DNA of 64,000 bases from Streptomyces sp. Ag109_O5-1 (GCF_003814875.1 NZ_RKQF01000001.1:7502001-7566000), one strand, 5' to 3'; shown: positions 26,142 to 35,153, counted from the stretch's first letter. Numbers and translations are program-made. The notes: generated by a model not told the origin, from the sequence alone.

Positions 26142-27307
26142 GCGGCCCCCTGAAGTGCCTCCGCCCGCAGGGCCGCCGCCCTTCTCAGGGCCGCTACCGC
26201 CGGGTCGTCGGGGTCGCCGCTCTCGCCGCGCGCCGCCGACAGGACGTCCTCGACCGTGGTCAGTCCGCCCAGCTCGGCGCGGACCGCGCGGCCGAGCGCG
26301 GTGACCTCGTCGGCCGCCTGGGAGCGCTGCCGGCAGTGGAAGGCCAGCTCGCAGGTGGACAGGCACTCGGGCGCGTAGGTCGCAGGGACGGCCTCCACGG
26401 CCGCCGTGAGCTGTTCGGCCGGCAGGTCCGGGGCGAAGCAGGTGCCCTCGGGGAGGGTGTCGGCGATGTCCTGGATGCGGGTGAGCCGGTCCAGCTGACG
26501 GGCGGTGACCGCGCGCTGCTTGCGGACGTCCACCGCGGAGGCGGTGGGCAGGTTGGAGAAGTCCTTGGGGCAGACCAGCAGCACGTCGTGGCGCACCCGC
26601 GGGGCCGGGTCGAGCCGGACCGCGACCTTCTCCAGGGCCAGCACATACACGGCCGCCTGCCGCGCGGCGGCGCCCACCTTCGCCGGGTCCGCCGAACCGT
26701 CCACCATCGGGAAGGACTTGATCTCCACGACCGTCCAGCTGCCGTCGGGGTGCACGACCACCGCGTCCGGCTCCAGGAACGCGGGGGAGCCGGCCACGTC
26801 CAGGGCCAGCATCGGGTGGTCGAACAGCGACCAGCCACCCGCTTCGACGGCCTCGCGCAGTGCGAGCGCCGTACGGGCCGTGCGCCCCTCCGGGCCGGTC
26901 GCGGACAGGTCGGGCACGGCGGCCCGCTCGGCCGGCTCGGCGCCCGGATCGAGGTGCCTGCGCACCAGCCGCAGCAACTCGGCCCCGCCGTCCGCCTTCA
27001 CCTTCGCCTCGAAGGCGTTGCCCCGGGTCAGCGCGAACTGCGACTGGCCGAAGGCCGCCGGCGAGCCGAGGGCGCTCGCCAGCGCGGTCTTGTCCACCCC
27101 GGCCCCGTCCAGGATCGCCCGCCTGCGGCACCCCGGGTTCGCGGCGAGCGCCGCGAGGGCGCGCGCGTCGAGGGCCTTGGCGGGGACGTCGGGGCCGCGC
27201 AGCTCAGCGAGCTGTTGCCGGAGCGCCGTCCCCCGCGTCTGACGGGGAGGCGTCCGGTTCGGCTCCGGAGGCGAGCCGGGACTCGCGCTGCGATGGAATT
27301 CGCTCAC
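26132..27307 (-). CDS. RecB/Cas4-like PD-(D/E)XK nuclease with four-cysteine Fe-S pattern
   Basis: A 391-aa protein. The nuclease core is AFLEPDAVVVHPDGSWTVVEIKSF (about 195-215), with Asp and the EIK of motif II-III, preceded by an ALTRGNAFEAKV motif and followed by AARQAAVYVLALEKV (QhxxY-like). One cysteine upstream (NPGCRRRA, about 60) and three near the C-terminus (APECLSTCELAFHCRQR) reproduce the Cys-X(n)-Cys3 clasp that holds an iron-sulfur cluster in Cas4, AddB and TM0106-type RecB proteins. The start is uncertain: GTG 27307, or TTG 27337, neither with a ribosome site. The 5' end overlaps the PAP2 gene by 104 bases. It is the first gene of a nuclease/unknown/helicase unit likely to work in DNA repair or defence. 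Confidence 0.87.
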   Translation of the reverse strand: MSEFHRSASPGSPPEPNRTPPRQTRGTALRQQLAELRGPDVPAKALDARALAALAANPGCRRRAILDGAGVDKTALASALGSPAAFGQSQFALTRGNAFEAKVKADGGAELLRLVRRHLDPGAEPAERAAVPDLSATGPEGRTARTALALREAVEAGGWSLFDHPMLALDVAGSPAFLEPDAVVVHPDGSWTVVEIKSFPMVDGSADPAKVGAAARQAAVYVLALEKVAVRLDPAPRVRHDVLLVCPKDFSNLPTASAVDVRKQRAVTARQLDRLTRIQDIADTLPEGTCFAPDLPAEQLTAAVEAVPATYAPECLSTCELAFHCRQRSQAADEVTALGRAVRAELGGLTTVEDVLSAARGESGDPDDPAVAALRRAAALRAEALQGAACP

Positions 27308-28157
27308 CCGCCGAAGTCTGGCATCCGCCACTGACAACGGGGGAATCTGCGCCCTGCGAGCGCGCTGCGACGGGGGAGGCGCCCGGGACGATCCGGACCC
27401 GGATCGCGTCCGCGACCCGCATCACGTACGGCGCGAGCAGGAGCCCGGCGCCCATCACGGCGACGCCCGCGACCGCGTCCAGGAAGTAGTGGTTGGCGGT
27501 GCCCATCACGACGATCGCGGTCAGCAGCGGGTACGCCACGCCGAGCACCTTGGTCAGCCGGGAGTTGCCGTACCGCCACAGCATCACCCCGCACCAAAGC
27601 GCCCAGCCGCAGTGCAGGCTCGGCATCGCCGCGTACTGGTTGGTCATGCCGCCCATCCCGCGCGGGGCGCTGGCCTCGCCGCCCCACCAGCCGTACGAGC
27701 TGTACTGGGCCATGGTGTCGACGAAGCCGTACTTCGCCTCCAGCAGCCGGGGCGGGCAGGTGGGCAGCAGGGTGAAGCCGATCAGACCGATGAACGTGGA
27801 CGTCATCAGCCAGGTGCGGGCCTGCCGGTAGATCTCGGAGCGCTTGCGGAACAGCCAGACCAGGATCACCGGCGTGACGATGTAGTGCAGCGAGGCGTAC
27901 CAGAAGTCGGCGGGTATGCCGAGCCAGGCCTCGCGGGTGAAGAGGCGGTTGAGCGGGTGCTCGGCGTTGAGGCGCAGGGTCTTCTCGACGCGCAGGATCG
28001 CCAGACCGTGGTCGACGGCGCCGGAGGTGTCTGTGCGCGCGAGCAGGCGGCCGGCCAGGTAGCAGCCGTACACCAGCAGGATCAGCGGCAGCTCGGTCCA
28101 CCAGCGCAGTCGGGTGCCCGAAGTCACCTCGGTGCCTGGTTTCTCGGTCTGCGGCAT
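27204..28157 (-). CDS. PAP2-family membrane phosphatase/inositol phosphoceramide synthase-like
   Basis: A 317-aa protein with about six hydrophobic helices. The start ATG at 28157 follows GGGAGG. PAP2 motif II is YAAMPSLHCGWALW and motif III NHYFLDAVAG (catalytic His and Asp); motif I is weak, as in the PAP2_3/Aur1-like branch. ADFWYASLHYIVTPVILVWL fits that branch too. Such enzymes cleave or transfer phosphate head groups of lipids at the membrane outer face. The hydrophilic C-terminal tail (about 265-317) overlaps the start of the nuclease gene on the same strand. Confidence 0.88.
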   Translation of the reverse strand: MPQTEKPGTEVTSGTRLRWWTELPLILLVYGCYLAGRLLARTDTSGAVDHGLAILRVEKTLRLNAEHPLNRLFTREAWLGIPADFWYASLHYIVTPVILVWLFRKRSEIYRQARTWLMTSTFIGLIGFTLLPTCPPRLLEAKYGFVDTMAQYSSYGWWGGEASAPRGMGGMTNQYAAMPSLHCGWALWCGVMLWRYGNSRLTKVLGVAYPLLTAIVVMGTANHYFLDAVAGVAVMGAGLLLAPYVMRVADAIRVRIVPGASPVAARSQGADSPVVSGGCQTSAGERIPSQRESRLASGAEPDASPSDAGDGAPATAR

Positions 28158-28381
28158 CCGACTGCCTCCCCCTTCTCGTCCCTTGTCTGTGCCGCCCCCG
28201 GCGGGCCGACCGTGACACTTTACGGTGTACGCGTGCCCGCCCATGCGGGGTGCTCAGACCTCAAAGACGCGGGGAGTGCCCGCCGGGTTGCCCGTTCCCG
28301 GCGCGTTCCCGGCGCGTTCCCGGCGTGGGCGATGATGGAGGTGTCCCGCTTCCGAATTTCTCCCGAGAGGTTCTCCCGCTC

Positions 28382-28978
28382 ATGGCACCGCGCATCCTGC
28401 TGGCCCGGCACGGACAGACGGAGTGGTCGCTGTCCGGCAAGCACACCGGCAGGACCGACGTACCGCTCCTGGAGGAGGGCCGGCGGGGGGCCAAGCTGCT
28501 GGGCGAGCGACTGCACCGGCCGCCGTTCGACGGCCTGGCCGATGTCGAGGTGCGCACCAGCCCGCTGGCACGCGCGCGTGAGACGTGCGAACTGGCGGGC
28601 TTCGGCGACCGGGCCGTGCGGTGGGACACGCTGATGGAGTGGGACTACGGCAGCTACGAGGGTCTGACCCCCGCCGAGATCCAGTCCGGTCGGCCCGGCT
28701 GGCTGATCTGGCGCGACGGCGTGCCCGGCGGCGAGACGCTCGCCGAGGTGACCGCGCGGGCGGACGAGGTGGTGTCCTGGGCGCGGTCGGCGGACCGGGA
28801 CGTACTGGTGTTCGCCCACGGGCACATCCTGCGGTCGATCGGCGCACGGTGGCTGGGCATGCCGCTGGACTTCGCGGCACGGATCCGGCTGAACCCGACG
28901 TCGCTGTCGGTGCTGGGGTGGGCCTACGGAGAGCCGGCGATCGAGAGCTGGAACGATCTGGGGCACCTGGCCGGCTGA
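28382..28978 (+). CDS. Histidine phosphatase (phosphoglycerate mutase-like)
   Basis: A 198-aa protein with the RHG motif ILLARHGQTEWSLSGKHTGRTD (catalytic His about 10), TSPLARARETCELAG (second Arg), the acid in LMEWDYGSYEGLT, and the second His in VLVFAHGHILRSI. It removes phosphate from an unknown small substrate in the cytosol; the G-Y-S-Y-E-type loop resembles acid-phosphatase/alpha-ribazole-type members. It starts at ATG 28382 and is a single forward gene between reverse genes. Confidence 0.92.
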   Translation: MAPRILLARHGQTEWSLSGKHTGRTDVPLLEEGRRGAKLLGERLHRPPFDGLADVEVRTSPLARARETCELAGFGDRAVRWDTLMEWDYGSYEGLTPAEIQSGRPGWLIWRDGVPGGETLAEVTARADEVVSWARSADRDVLVFAHGHILRSIGARWLGMPLDFAARIRLNPTSLSVLGWAYGEPAIESWNDLGHLAG

Positions 28979-29258
28979 ACGGCAGGGGGCGGCTGGGGCG
29001 GGGGGTTTCGCTTACCGGCGCTGGCAGGGTGCCGCTGCGCCCACCCGTGCCGCCCCAGGCGGCACGCATGCCCGCAGCTGTGTGGCTGACGCGACTGCCG
29101 CGCCCCTTCAGGGGCGCTGGGGGTACCCCCGGCCGAAGGCTGGGGGAGGAACTGCGCTACCAGCCCCCACCCACCCGCAGTCGAAACACGTCCTCCGCCA
29201 CCTCGAACTCCACCCACCCGCAGCCGAGACTCATCCTCTCCCACCGAGGAACTCGGCC
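28979..29258. other. Intergenic region with inverted repeats
   Basis: Between the phosphatase and the convergent TPR regulator. GGGGGTACCCCC (near 29119) and the flanking CCTTCAGGGGCGCTG...GGCCGAAGG form stem-loops of the type often found between convergent Streptomyces genes. No gene seen. Confidence 0.55.
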
Positions 29259-30683
29259 CTACACACCCCTCGGCGTGGACGCATGCCGGTCCAGGAACTC
29301 CTGGACCCCGCTCGCCCGTCGATGCGGCAGCAGCACCCTCGCCGTGCCCGCCAGCATCCCCTGGATCCGCGACGACTGGACCTGGTCCAGCAGATCGAGC
29401 ACCCGCATGCCGGCCATCGCCGCCTCGTCCGGCCGCCCGCCCCGCGCGAGGTCGTCGGCCAGTTCCGCCGTGTACAGCGCGATGTTCCGGGTGAAGTGCG
29501 GGTCCTGCAGGTCGGCCGCCCGGCGGGCGTGGCGCGCGGCCCGCCGCCAGTCGCCCAGTGTGGACCAGCACTGGGCCTCCAGGCCCTCCAGCTCGGCCTC
29601 TCCGTAGAAGCTCATCCACTCGGGGTCGGCGTCCGAGTGGCCTCGCTCGAAGAGGGCCTGCGCCCGGGCCAGCGCCTGCTCGCAGCCGGTGCGGTCGGCG
29701 AGCCCCGCCCAGCCGCCCGCCTCGCGCAGCGCGAGCAGCGACATGAGCCGGGCCGAGCCCAGCGGGCGGCCGACCCGTTGCGCGGCCTGGGCCGCCCGCA
29801 CCGCTTCCCGGGGGCGCCCGGCGTCGCGTGCCAGGAACGCCGTGTTGCAGAAGGCGTGCGCCTCCAGCCCCGGATCCCCGGTCATCCGCGCCGTCGCCAG
29901 CGCCTCCGCGTAGTGCGAGCGGGCGTCGTCGAAGCGGCCGGAGTCATGGGCCAGCCAGCCCACCGAGATGGCCAGCTCACCGGCGCCCGAGTGCAACCGC
30001 TCCGCGGTCGTCTGCCGGGTCGCGCCCGCGTCCAGCAGCGCGTACGCCGCGCGCAGCGGAGCCGCCGCGCGCCGGTACAGGCCGTCCGCGCCGTGCCGGT
30101 CGTCGAGCAGCCGGATCCGGCGTACGGCCTCCTCCAGGGCGGCCGCGTGCGAGGACCCGGCACGGCGCACCGGCCGGTCCGCCGCGACGGCGTCGATCGT
30201 GAACCCCAGTGGGCCCAGCGTGGCGGCGGCCACGGTGGCGCCCCCGCCGGTCATGAATAGGCGACGCAGCACGTCGCTCTCCTCGTAGTTGTCGTGCGTC
30301 TCGTACGGGTCCTGCGGGTCATACGGCTCCACGGCCCCTTGCGTCTCACCCGTGGTGAGGGCGAGGGGCACGTCCTCCGGCGGCCGCGCCGCTCGTCCGC
30401 GTACGGACGAGCGGGGCGCGAAGCCGAGGTCGGCGAGCGTGCGGCCGGGGAACATGTGCAGGAACACCCGTTCGTACGCATAGTTCGGGCAGCGGATCTC
30501 ACCCGCCTCGACCCGGCCGATGTAGCGCGCGTCACAGCTCACCCGCTCGCCGATCTCGCGGGCGGCACGCCGTACCAGCGCGGCGAACTCGGCCGGCGAG
30601 TGCCGGCCGCGCAGCTGCCGGAAGGCCAGGTTCGGCCGTACCGGCCGATCGGGCTGCGACGAGGTCGTGGTTGACGACGTCAT
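29259..30683 (-). CDS. HTH/TPR regulator resembling the NsdA group
   Basis: A 474-aa protein from ATG 30683 (GAGAGGA nine bases upstream). The N-terminal part LAFRQLRGRHSPAEFAALVRRAAREIGERVSC...YIGRVEAGEIRCPNYAYERVF is a helix-turn-helix variant. A twin-Gly hydrophobic patch GGGATVAAATLGPLG (about 142) looks like a degenerate signal, as seen in this group. The rest is a row of TPR-like helices (for example LAISVGWLAHDSGRFDDARSHYAEALATARM). Streptomyces NsdA and its kin repress development and antibiotics. The likeness is remembered, not searched, so no symbol. Monocistronic. Confidence 0.8.
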   Translation of the reverse strand: MTSSTTTSSQPDRPVRPNLAFRQLRGRHSPAEFAALVRRAAREIGERVSCDARYIGRVEAGEIRCPNYAYERVFLHMFPGRTLADLGFAPRSSVRGRAARPPEDVPLALTTGETQGAVEPYDPQDPYETHDNYEESDVLRRLFMTGGGATVAAATLGPLGFTIDAVAADRPVRRAGSSHAAALEEAVRRIRLLDDRHGADGLYRRAAAPLRAAYALLDAGATRQTTAERLHSGAGELAISVGWLAHDSGRFDDARSHYAEALATARMTGDPGLEAHAFCNTAFLARDAGRPREAVRAAQAAQRVGRPLGSARLMSLLALREAGGWAGLADRTGCEQALARAQALFERGHSDADPEWMSFYGEAELEGLEAQCWSTLGDWRRAARHARRAADLQDPHFTRNIALYTAELADDLARGGRPDEAAMAGMRVLDLLDQVQSSRIQGMLAGTARVLLPHRRASGVQEFLDRHASTPRGV

Positions 30684-30923
30684 GGCCGGGTCCTCTCGTG
30701 CGAACCGTCGAACCATGCCGGACTCATGGTGAGTTGTCCGTGTGGACCCTTGATTCCGGCGGGCAAGAACGTACCTGCTGTGTCGGACCCGTGACGCTGT
30801 GTTTGGCTACAAACCGGATATCTCATGCACGATCTGCCATGAACTGCCATCCTTTGCGGCTGACTTCCGCCGTAGCCGTTGACGCGGTGGCGCGTTGGAC
30901 GTCACGGACTGCAAGAGGGCTGC

Positions 30924-31343
30924 GTGGTGGAGGCCGGGATGGAGACCAGCCAGAGCAACGATCCTTGTACGCCGCCGCCGACTTCGGCGGCAGACGACGC
31001 GAGATGCGACCTCGTGACGGTGCCGGCCCGGCACGGTCTGGAGGCGGTCGACATCCTGCGCCGGGGGACCGGGGACGCGGTGGGGCCCGTACTCCACGAC
31101 GACGGGGGCAGCACCCTCGGCTTCGTGGTGCCGGCCGGCACGGCGGCGGCCTGGGACGTCCCCGGCAGCACGTGCACGGAGACCGACGGGCGCGGGCTGC
31201 GGTTCAGCCCCGAGCCGCCGGTCGAGGGCTCCGACTGGCTGCTGCCGCCCGGCGAGGCCGACCTCGCGACGGACCCGGCGGTGCTGCGCCGGGCGCTGGG
31301 CGAGGCGGCGCGGCTGATCAAGGCGGCGGACAGCTGCCGCTGA
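30924..31343 (+). CDS. Conserved hypothetical protein, about 139 aa
   Basis: No recognised family. From GTG 30924 (AAGAGGG upstream), or ATG 30939 with its own GGAGG. Segments: PPPTSAADDARCDLVTVPARHGLEAVDIL, GSTLGFVVPAGTAAAWDVPGS, WLLPPGEADLATDPAVLRRALGEAARLI. Soluble, acidic. Possibly co-transcribed with the next gene, which begins 36 bases after its stop. Codon bias is that of a true Streptomyces gene. Confidence 0.75.
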   Translation: MVEAGMETSQSNDPCTPPPTSAADDARCDLVTVPARHGLEAVDILRRGTGDAVGPVLHDDGGSTLGFVVPAGTAAAWDVPGSTCTETDGRGLRFSPEPPVEGSDWLLPPGEADLATDPAVLRRALGEAARLIKAADSCR

Positions 31344-31379
31344 ATTTCCCGGGCGCCCGCCGCCTGGGAGAATGGCGGC

Positions 31380-32252
31380 GTGGGCAAGTCCAGGAACTCA
31401 CGGCGCCGGTCGGCTGCCGCCGCCGAAGCCGTCGTCGAGGCCGTCGACGGCGGCCTCGCCCAGCTCATACCCGACCCCGACCGCGGCCGGGCCTGGACAC
31501 TGCTCATCGACGGTGCCCCGCAGTCGCACGTCGACCTGGACGACCCGGCGTACCTCTCCTTCGAGTACCAGCGCCGCCTCGGCCATGTGATCGACCTCGT
31601 CGCCCCGCCGGGCCGGCCGGTGCAGGTCGTACACCTCGGGGGCGGTGCGTTCACGCTGGCGCGGTACGTGGCGGCGACCCGGCCCCGGTCCACCCAGCAG
31701 ATAGTGGAACGCGACGCGGCCCTCGTCCAACTGGTACGGCGGGAGTTGCCGTTGGATCCGAACGCGCGGATACGGGTGCGGTCCGTGGACGCCAGGGACG
31801 GGCTGGGGAAAGTCCCGGAGGGCTGGGCGGACCTGGTCATCGCGGATGTGTTCAGCGGGGCGCGCACTCCGGCGCATCTGACGTCCACGGAGTTCCTGGA
31901 CGAGGTGCGCAGGGTGTTGAAGCCGGGGGGCGCGTATGCGGCGAACCTCGCGGACGGGCCGCCGCTCGCGCATCTGAGGGGGCAGATCGCCACCGCGGGG
32001 GCACGGTTCGCGGAGCTCGCGGTGGTGGCGGACGCGGGGGTGTGGCGCGGCAAGCGGTTCGGCAACGCGGTGCTGGTCGCGGCCGACGTACAGCTGCCTG
32101 TGGGGGAGTTCACCCGGCGTTGCGCTTCCGACCCTCACCCGGGGCGGGTCGAACACGGGCGCTCGCTGAGGGATTTCACCGGCGGGGCTGTTGCCGTGAC
32201 CGATGCGGTGGCGGTGGCTTCGCCTTCCCCGCCGCCGTCGGTGTTCCGGTAG
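31380..32252 (+). CDS. Spermidine-synthase-like SAM-dependent protein
   Basis: A 290-aa protein from GTG 31380 (GGGAG upstream). The domain is a Rossmann-fold methyltransferase-like unit of the polyamine synthase group: SHVDLDDPAYLSFEYQRRLGHVIDL, VVHLGGGAFTLARYVAATRP (SAM/dcSAM-binding GGG), IVERDAALVQLVRREL, VDARDGL and DLVIADVFSGARTPAHLTSTEFLDEVRRVLKPGG. True spermidine synthases keep an active-site Asp pair at these positions; here D-V-F-S suggests the actinobacterial branch of unknown substrate. Cytosolic. Confidence 0.85.
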   Translation: MGKSRNSRRRSAAAAEAVVEAVDGGLAQLIPDPDRGRAWTLLIDGAPQSHVDLDDPAYLSFEYQRRLGHVIDLVAPPGRPVQVVHLGGGAFTLARYVAATRPRSTQQIVERDAALVQLVRRELPLDPNARIRVRSVDARDGLGKVPEGWADLVIADVFSGARTPAHLTSTEFLDEVRRVLKPGGAYAANLADGPPLAHLRGQIATAGARFAELAVVADAGVWRGKRFGNAVLVAADVQLPVGEFTRRCASDPHPGRVEHGRSLRDFTGGAVAVTDAVAVASPSPPPSVFR

Positions 32253-32266
32253 GAGCGGACAGCACC

Positions 32267-32788
32267 TCAGTAGGTCTGCACCTGCACCTGCGGCGGGCTG
32301 TCGTGCCATGTGCAGAACACCGATACCCGGTCCGTGCTCCTGGCGAACTCGATGCGGATCCAGGTCTCCGTCTTCCACACCTGCATCGACCAGCCGGTTC
32401 CGGGGGTGGCGGACACCAGGGTCGCGCTGGTGTCCCCCAGGTCGAAGACCGCCCGGCCGCCGTTGGTGTCGTAGGCCTTCACCTGGCCCGACGTGGTGGC
32501 GGAGGACGGGCTCGGGGTGGTGGTCGGGGTCACGGCCGGCGTGGCGGTGGGCGTCCTCGACGGACGGGGGGACGCCGATGGCGACGGACTCGGCGGGCGG
32601 GACGTCGGCGATGCCAGCGGCTTCGAACCCTGGGTCGTCGGGGCGTCGTCCGTCGCCGTGATCGGGAGGGCGCGCGGCGGGTCGTAGGCCGTGCCCGCCA
32701 TCACCGTGTGGACACCCCACCAGGACAGCGTGGCCGCCGCGCTCGTGGCGAGCAGCCAAGCCAGTACATGTACGAGTCCTCTGCGCAT
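32267..32788 (-). CDS. Membrane-anchored hypothetical protein with Ser/Thr/Pro linker
   Basis: A 173-aa protein: MRRGLVHVLAWLLATSAAATL is a signal or N-terminal anchor. A low-complexity S/T/P linker follows (about 55-98), then a C-terminal domain (about 100-173) with GGRAVFDLGDTSATLVSATPGTGW and VQVWKTETWIRIEF, possibly an extracytoplasmic sensor or binding domain. It is divergent from the response regulator gene 99 bases away, so it may be linked to that two-component system. Confidence 0.75.
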   Translation of the reverse strand: MRRGLVHVLAWLLATSAAATLSWWGVHTVMAGTAYDPPRALPITATDDAPTTQGSKPLASPTSRPPSPSPSASPRPSRTPTATPAVTPTTTPSPSSATTSGQVKAYDTNGGRAVFDLGDTSATLVSATPGTGWSMQVWKTETWIRIEFARSTDRVSVFCTWHDSPPQVQVQTY

Positions 32789-32886
32789 CGCGGGCCATAC
32801 TGCCTCAGGGGAACCGCCGTGCGCACTCGCCCCGAGTTATCCACAGGCCCCGACCGGCAATGGCCGCATGGCGTACGGTGCGGCGC

Positions 32887-33597
32887 ATGGCAAGTGTGCT
32901 CGTGGTCGAGGACGACCAGTTCGTACGCTCGGCGCTGATCCGGCAGCTGGCCGACGCCTCGCACACCGTGCGCAGCGTCGGTACGGCACTGGAGGCGCTG
33001 CGCGAGGTCGCCCATTTCCGTTTCGACGTGGTCATCCTGGACCTCGGACTGCCGGACCTGGACGGCTCCGAGGCCCTGAAGATGCTGCGCGGCATCACCG
33101 ACGTGCCCGTCATCATCGCGACCGCCCGCGACGACGAGACGGAGATCGTCCGGCTGCTCAACGCCGGCGCGGACGACTATCTGACCAAGCCGTTCTCCGT
33201 CGAGCACCTGTCGGCGCGGATGGCCGCGGTGCTGCGCCGGGCGCGGTCCGGCGGGGGCGAGCCGACGCCGTCCAGCGTGCTGCGGGTGGGTGGGCTGACC
33301 GTCGATCCGCTGCGCCGGCAGGCCGAGTTGGACGGGATGCGGCTCGATCTCACCCGGCGCGAGTTCGATCTGCTGGCCTTTCTGGCCCGGCGCCCCGGGG
33401 TGGTCGTGCCGCGCAAGGAGCTGCTGGCGGAGGTGTGGCAGCAGTCCTACGGCGACGACCAGACCATCGATGTGCACCTGTCGTGGCTGCGGCGGAAGTT
33501 GGGGGAGACGGCGGCTCGGCCGCGTTATCTGCACACCCTGCGCGGGGTCGGCGTGAAGCTGGAGCCGCCGGGTGCGGAAGGGGGGCCGGTCCGATGA
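32887..33597 (+). CDS. OmpR-type response regulator
   Basis: A 236-aa protein from ATG 32887. The receiver domain has acidic VVEDDQF, phosphoacceptor Asp in VVILDLGLPDLDG (about 52), IIATARD and DYLTKPF with conserved Lys. The DNA-binding winged helix at 125-230 has LRVGGLTVDPLRRQAELDG, LTRREFDLLAFLARRPGVVV, WQQSYGDDQTIDVHLSWLRRKLGE and the usual C-terminal GVGVKLEP. The stop overlaps the kinase start (ATGA), so both are made together. Targets are unknown; the chitinase downstream is a candidate. Confidence 0.94.
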   Translation: MASVLVVEDDQFVRSALIRQLADASHTVRSVGTALEALREVAHFRFDVVILDLGLPDLDGSEALKMLRGITDVPVIIATARDDETEIVRLLNAGADDYLTKPFSVEHLSARMAAVLRRARSGGGEPTPSSVLRVGGLTVDPLRRQAELDGMRLDLTRREFDLLAFLARRPGVVVPRKELLAEVWQQSYGDDQTIDVHLSWLRRKLGETAARPRYLHTLRGVGVKLEPPGAEGGPVR

Positions 33598-35045
33598 GAT
33601 GGGCACTGGTCAAGGTCTGTCTGGCGGTGACGGCGATGGTCGTGGTCGCCTTCGCCGTTCCGCTCGGTCTGGTCGTCAAGGAGATGGCCCGCGACCGCGC
33701 CTTCTCCAACGCCGAGCGGGAGGCGGCCGCCGTCGCCCCGGCCCTGTCCATCACCACCGACCGGGACAAGCTGGAGCGGGTGGTGGCCTCGGCGGGCGCC
33801 GACCGGGGCATGGCCGTGCACATACCCGCGACCGGGGGCAGTCCCGCCGTCGACATCGGGCGGCAGCGCGCCGCCGGCCGGGACATCGCGACCGTACGGA
33901 AGCTGGGGCGGGCCTCCACGACCGAGGTCGACGGCGGGTCCACCCTGCTGCAGCCGGTCGCGCTCAGCTCCGGCGCCATCGCGGTCGTCGAGGTGTACGT
34001 GCCCGAGTCCGAGGTGACCCACGGCCTCTCCACGGCCTGGGCGGTGCTCGCCGGCGTCGGCCTGGCGCTGATCGTCGGCTCGGTCGCCGTCGCCGACCGG
34101 CTGGGCGTCCGGATGGTGCAGCCCGCCCAGCGGCTGGTCGAGGGCGCCCACGAACTGGGGGAGGGCAAGCTGGGGGCGCGGGTGCCCGAGGAGGGGCCCA
34201 CGGAACTGCGGCTGGCGGCGGTGGCGTTCAACTCCATGGCCGATCAGGTCGTACAACTGCTCGCCAACGAGCGGGAGCTGGCGGCGGATCTCTCGCACCG
34301 GCTGCGGACCCCGCTCACCGTGCTGCGGCTGAACGCCGCCTCGCTCGGGGACGGGGCCGCCGCCGAGCAGACCCGGGCCGCCGTCGCGCAGCTGGAGCGC
34401 GAGGTCGACACCATCATCCGGACCGCGCGGGAGGCCAAGCCACAGACGGCGGCCGTCGGACCGGGTGCCGGGTGTGACGCGGCCGAGGTGGTGCGGGAGC
34501 GGATGGGGTTCTGGTCGGCGCTCGCGGAGGACGAGGGCCGCAAGTGGCGGGTGGCCGGAGCCGACCGGCCGGTCCGCATACCCGTCGCCCGGGCCGACCT
34601 GGCCGCCGCGCTCGACGCGCTGCTCGGCAACGTCTTCCGGCACACCGCCGAGGGCACCGCCTTCGCGGTCGACGTGCACAACGCGGAGGACGCGGTGATC
34701 GTGCTGGTCTCGGACGCGGGGCAGGGCATCCGGGACCCCGAGGCGGCGATGGCGCGCGGGCGGGGGTCCGGGGCGGCCGGGTCGACCGGGCTCGGGCTGG
34801 ACATCGTGCGCCGGCTCGCCGAGTCCACGGGCGGGGACGTGCGGATCGGCTCGTCGGTGCTCGGCGGGACCGAGGTGCGGATCTGGATCCAGCTGGACGG
34901 CGGGAAGCCCGAGCGGAAGGGGCACCGGGGGGCGGTGCGCCGACGCCGTTCGCGCAGGCAGCCGGGGGAGACGGGCAGGAGCGGAACCGGGGAACCACCG
35001 GAAGAAATGGTCTCTACCTTTAATCGGTCCCGATCCCTTCCTTAA
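33594..35045 (+). CDS. Sensor histidine kinase
   Basis: A 483-aa kinase coupled by ATGA to the response regulator. Two membrane helices (about 8-28 and 142-168) bracket a roughly 115-aa extracytoplasmic sensor. HAMP follows (RMVQPAQRLVEGAHELGEGKLG). The dimerisation domain has the phospho-His in LAADLSHRLRTPLTVLRL (about 231). The ATPase domain shows the N box in LLGNVFRHT, D-x-G-x-G in VSDAGQGI, and G2 STGLGLDIV. The C-terminal tail (about 445-483) is basic and likely disordered. The signal sensed is unknown. Confidence 0.94.
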   Translation: MRWALVKVCLAVTAMVVVAFAVPLGLVVKEMARDRAFSNAEREAAAVAPALSITTDRDKLERVVASAGADRGMAVHIPATGGSPAVDIGRQRAAGRDIATVRKLGRASTTEVDGGSTLLQPVALSSGAIAVVEVYVPESEVTHGLSTAWAVLAGVGLALIVGSVAVADRLGVRMVQPAQRLVEGAHELGEGKLGARVPEEGPTELRLAAVAFNSMADQVVQLLANERELAADLSHRLRTPLTVLRLNAASLGDGAAAEQTRAAVAQLEREVDTIIRTAREAKPQTAAVGPGAGCDAAEVVRERMGFWSALAEDEGRKWRVAGADRPVRIPVARADLAAALDALLGNVFRHTAEGTAFAVDVHNAEDAVIVLVSDAGQGIRDPEAAMARGRGSGAAGSTGLGLDIVRRLAESTGGDVRIGSSVLGGTEVRIWIQLDGGKPERKGHRGAVRRRRSRRQPGETGRSGTGEPPEEMVSTFNRSRSLP

Positions 35046-35058
35046 GCGCACCCTAAGG
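35040..35058. promoter_or_regulatory. CCTTA-N9-TAAGG inverted repeat before the chitinase gene
   Basis: CCTTAAGCGCACCCTAAGG: inverted half-sites CCTTA (35040-35044) and TAAGG (35054-35058), about 100 bases before the chitinase start. Possible operator for the adjacent two-component regulator or another chitinase regulator. GGTCTGCAACGACC next to it is not a good DasR site. Confidence 0.35.
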
Positions 35059-35153
35059 TCTGCAACGACCGTCCCTATCAAGCCGTTTGTCCGGTTCCCG
35101 ATCGCTAGCGTGCTGCCTCCCACCCCCTCTCAGCAGGTGAAGGCAGGCAGCGG

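Noticed and set aside
32887..35045. Two-component pair as ChiR/ChiS
   Set aside because: The regulator has an OmpR winged helix, not the LuxR/NarL type, and the kinase has HAMP and classic HisKA motifs.
35053..35072. GGTCTGCAACGACC before the chitinase as a DasR site
   Set aside because: The arms are separated by extra bases and lack the GGTCTAGACC core seen at the LPMO gene.
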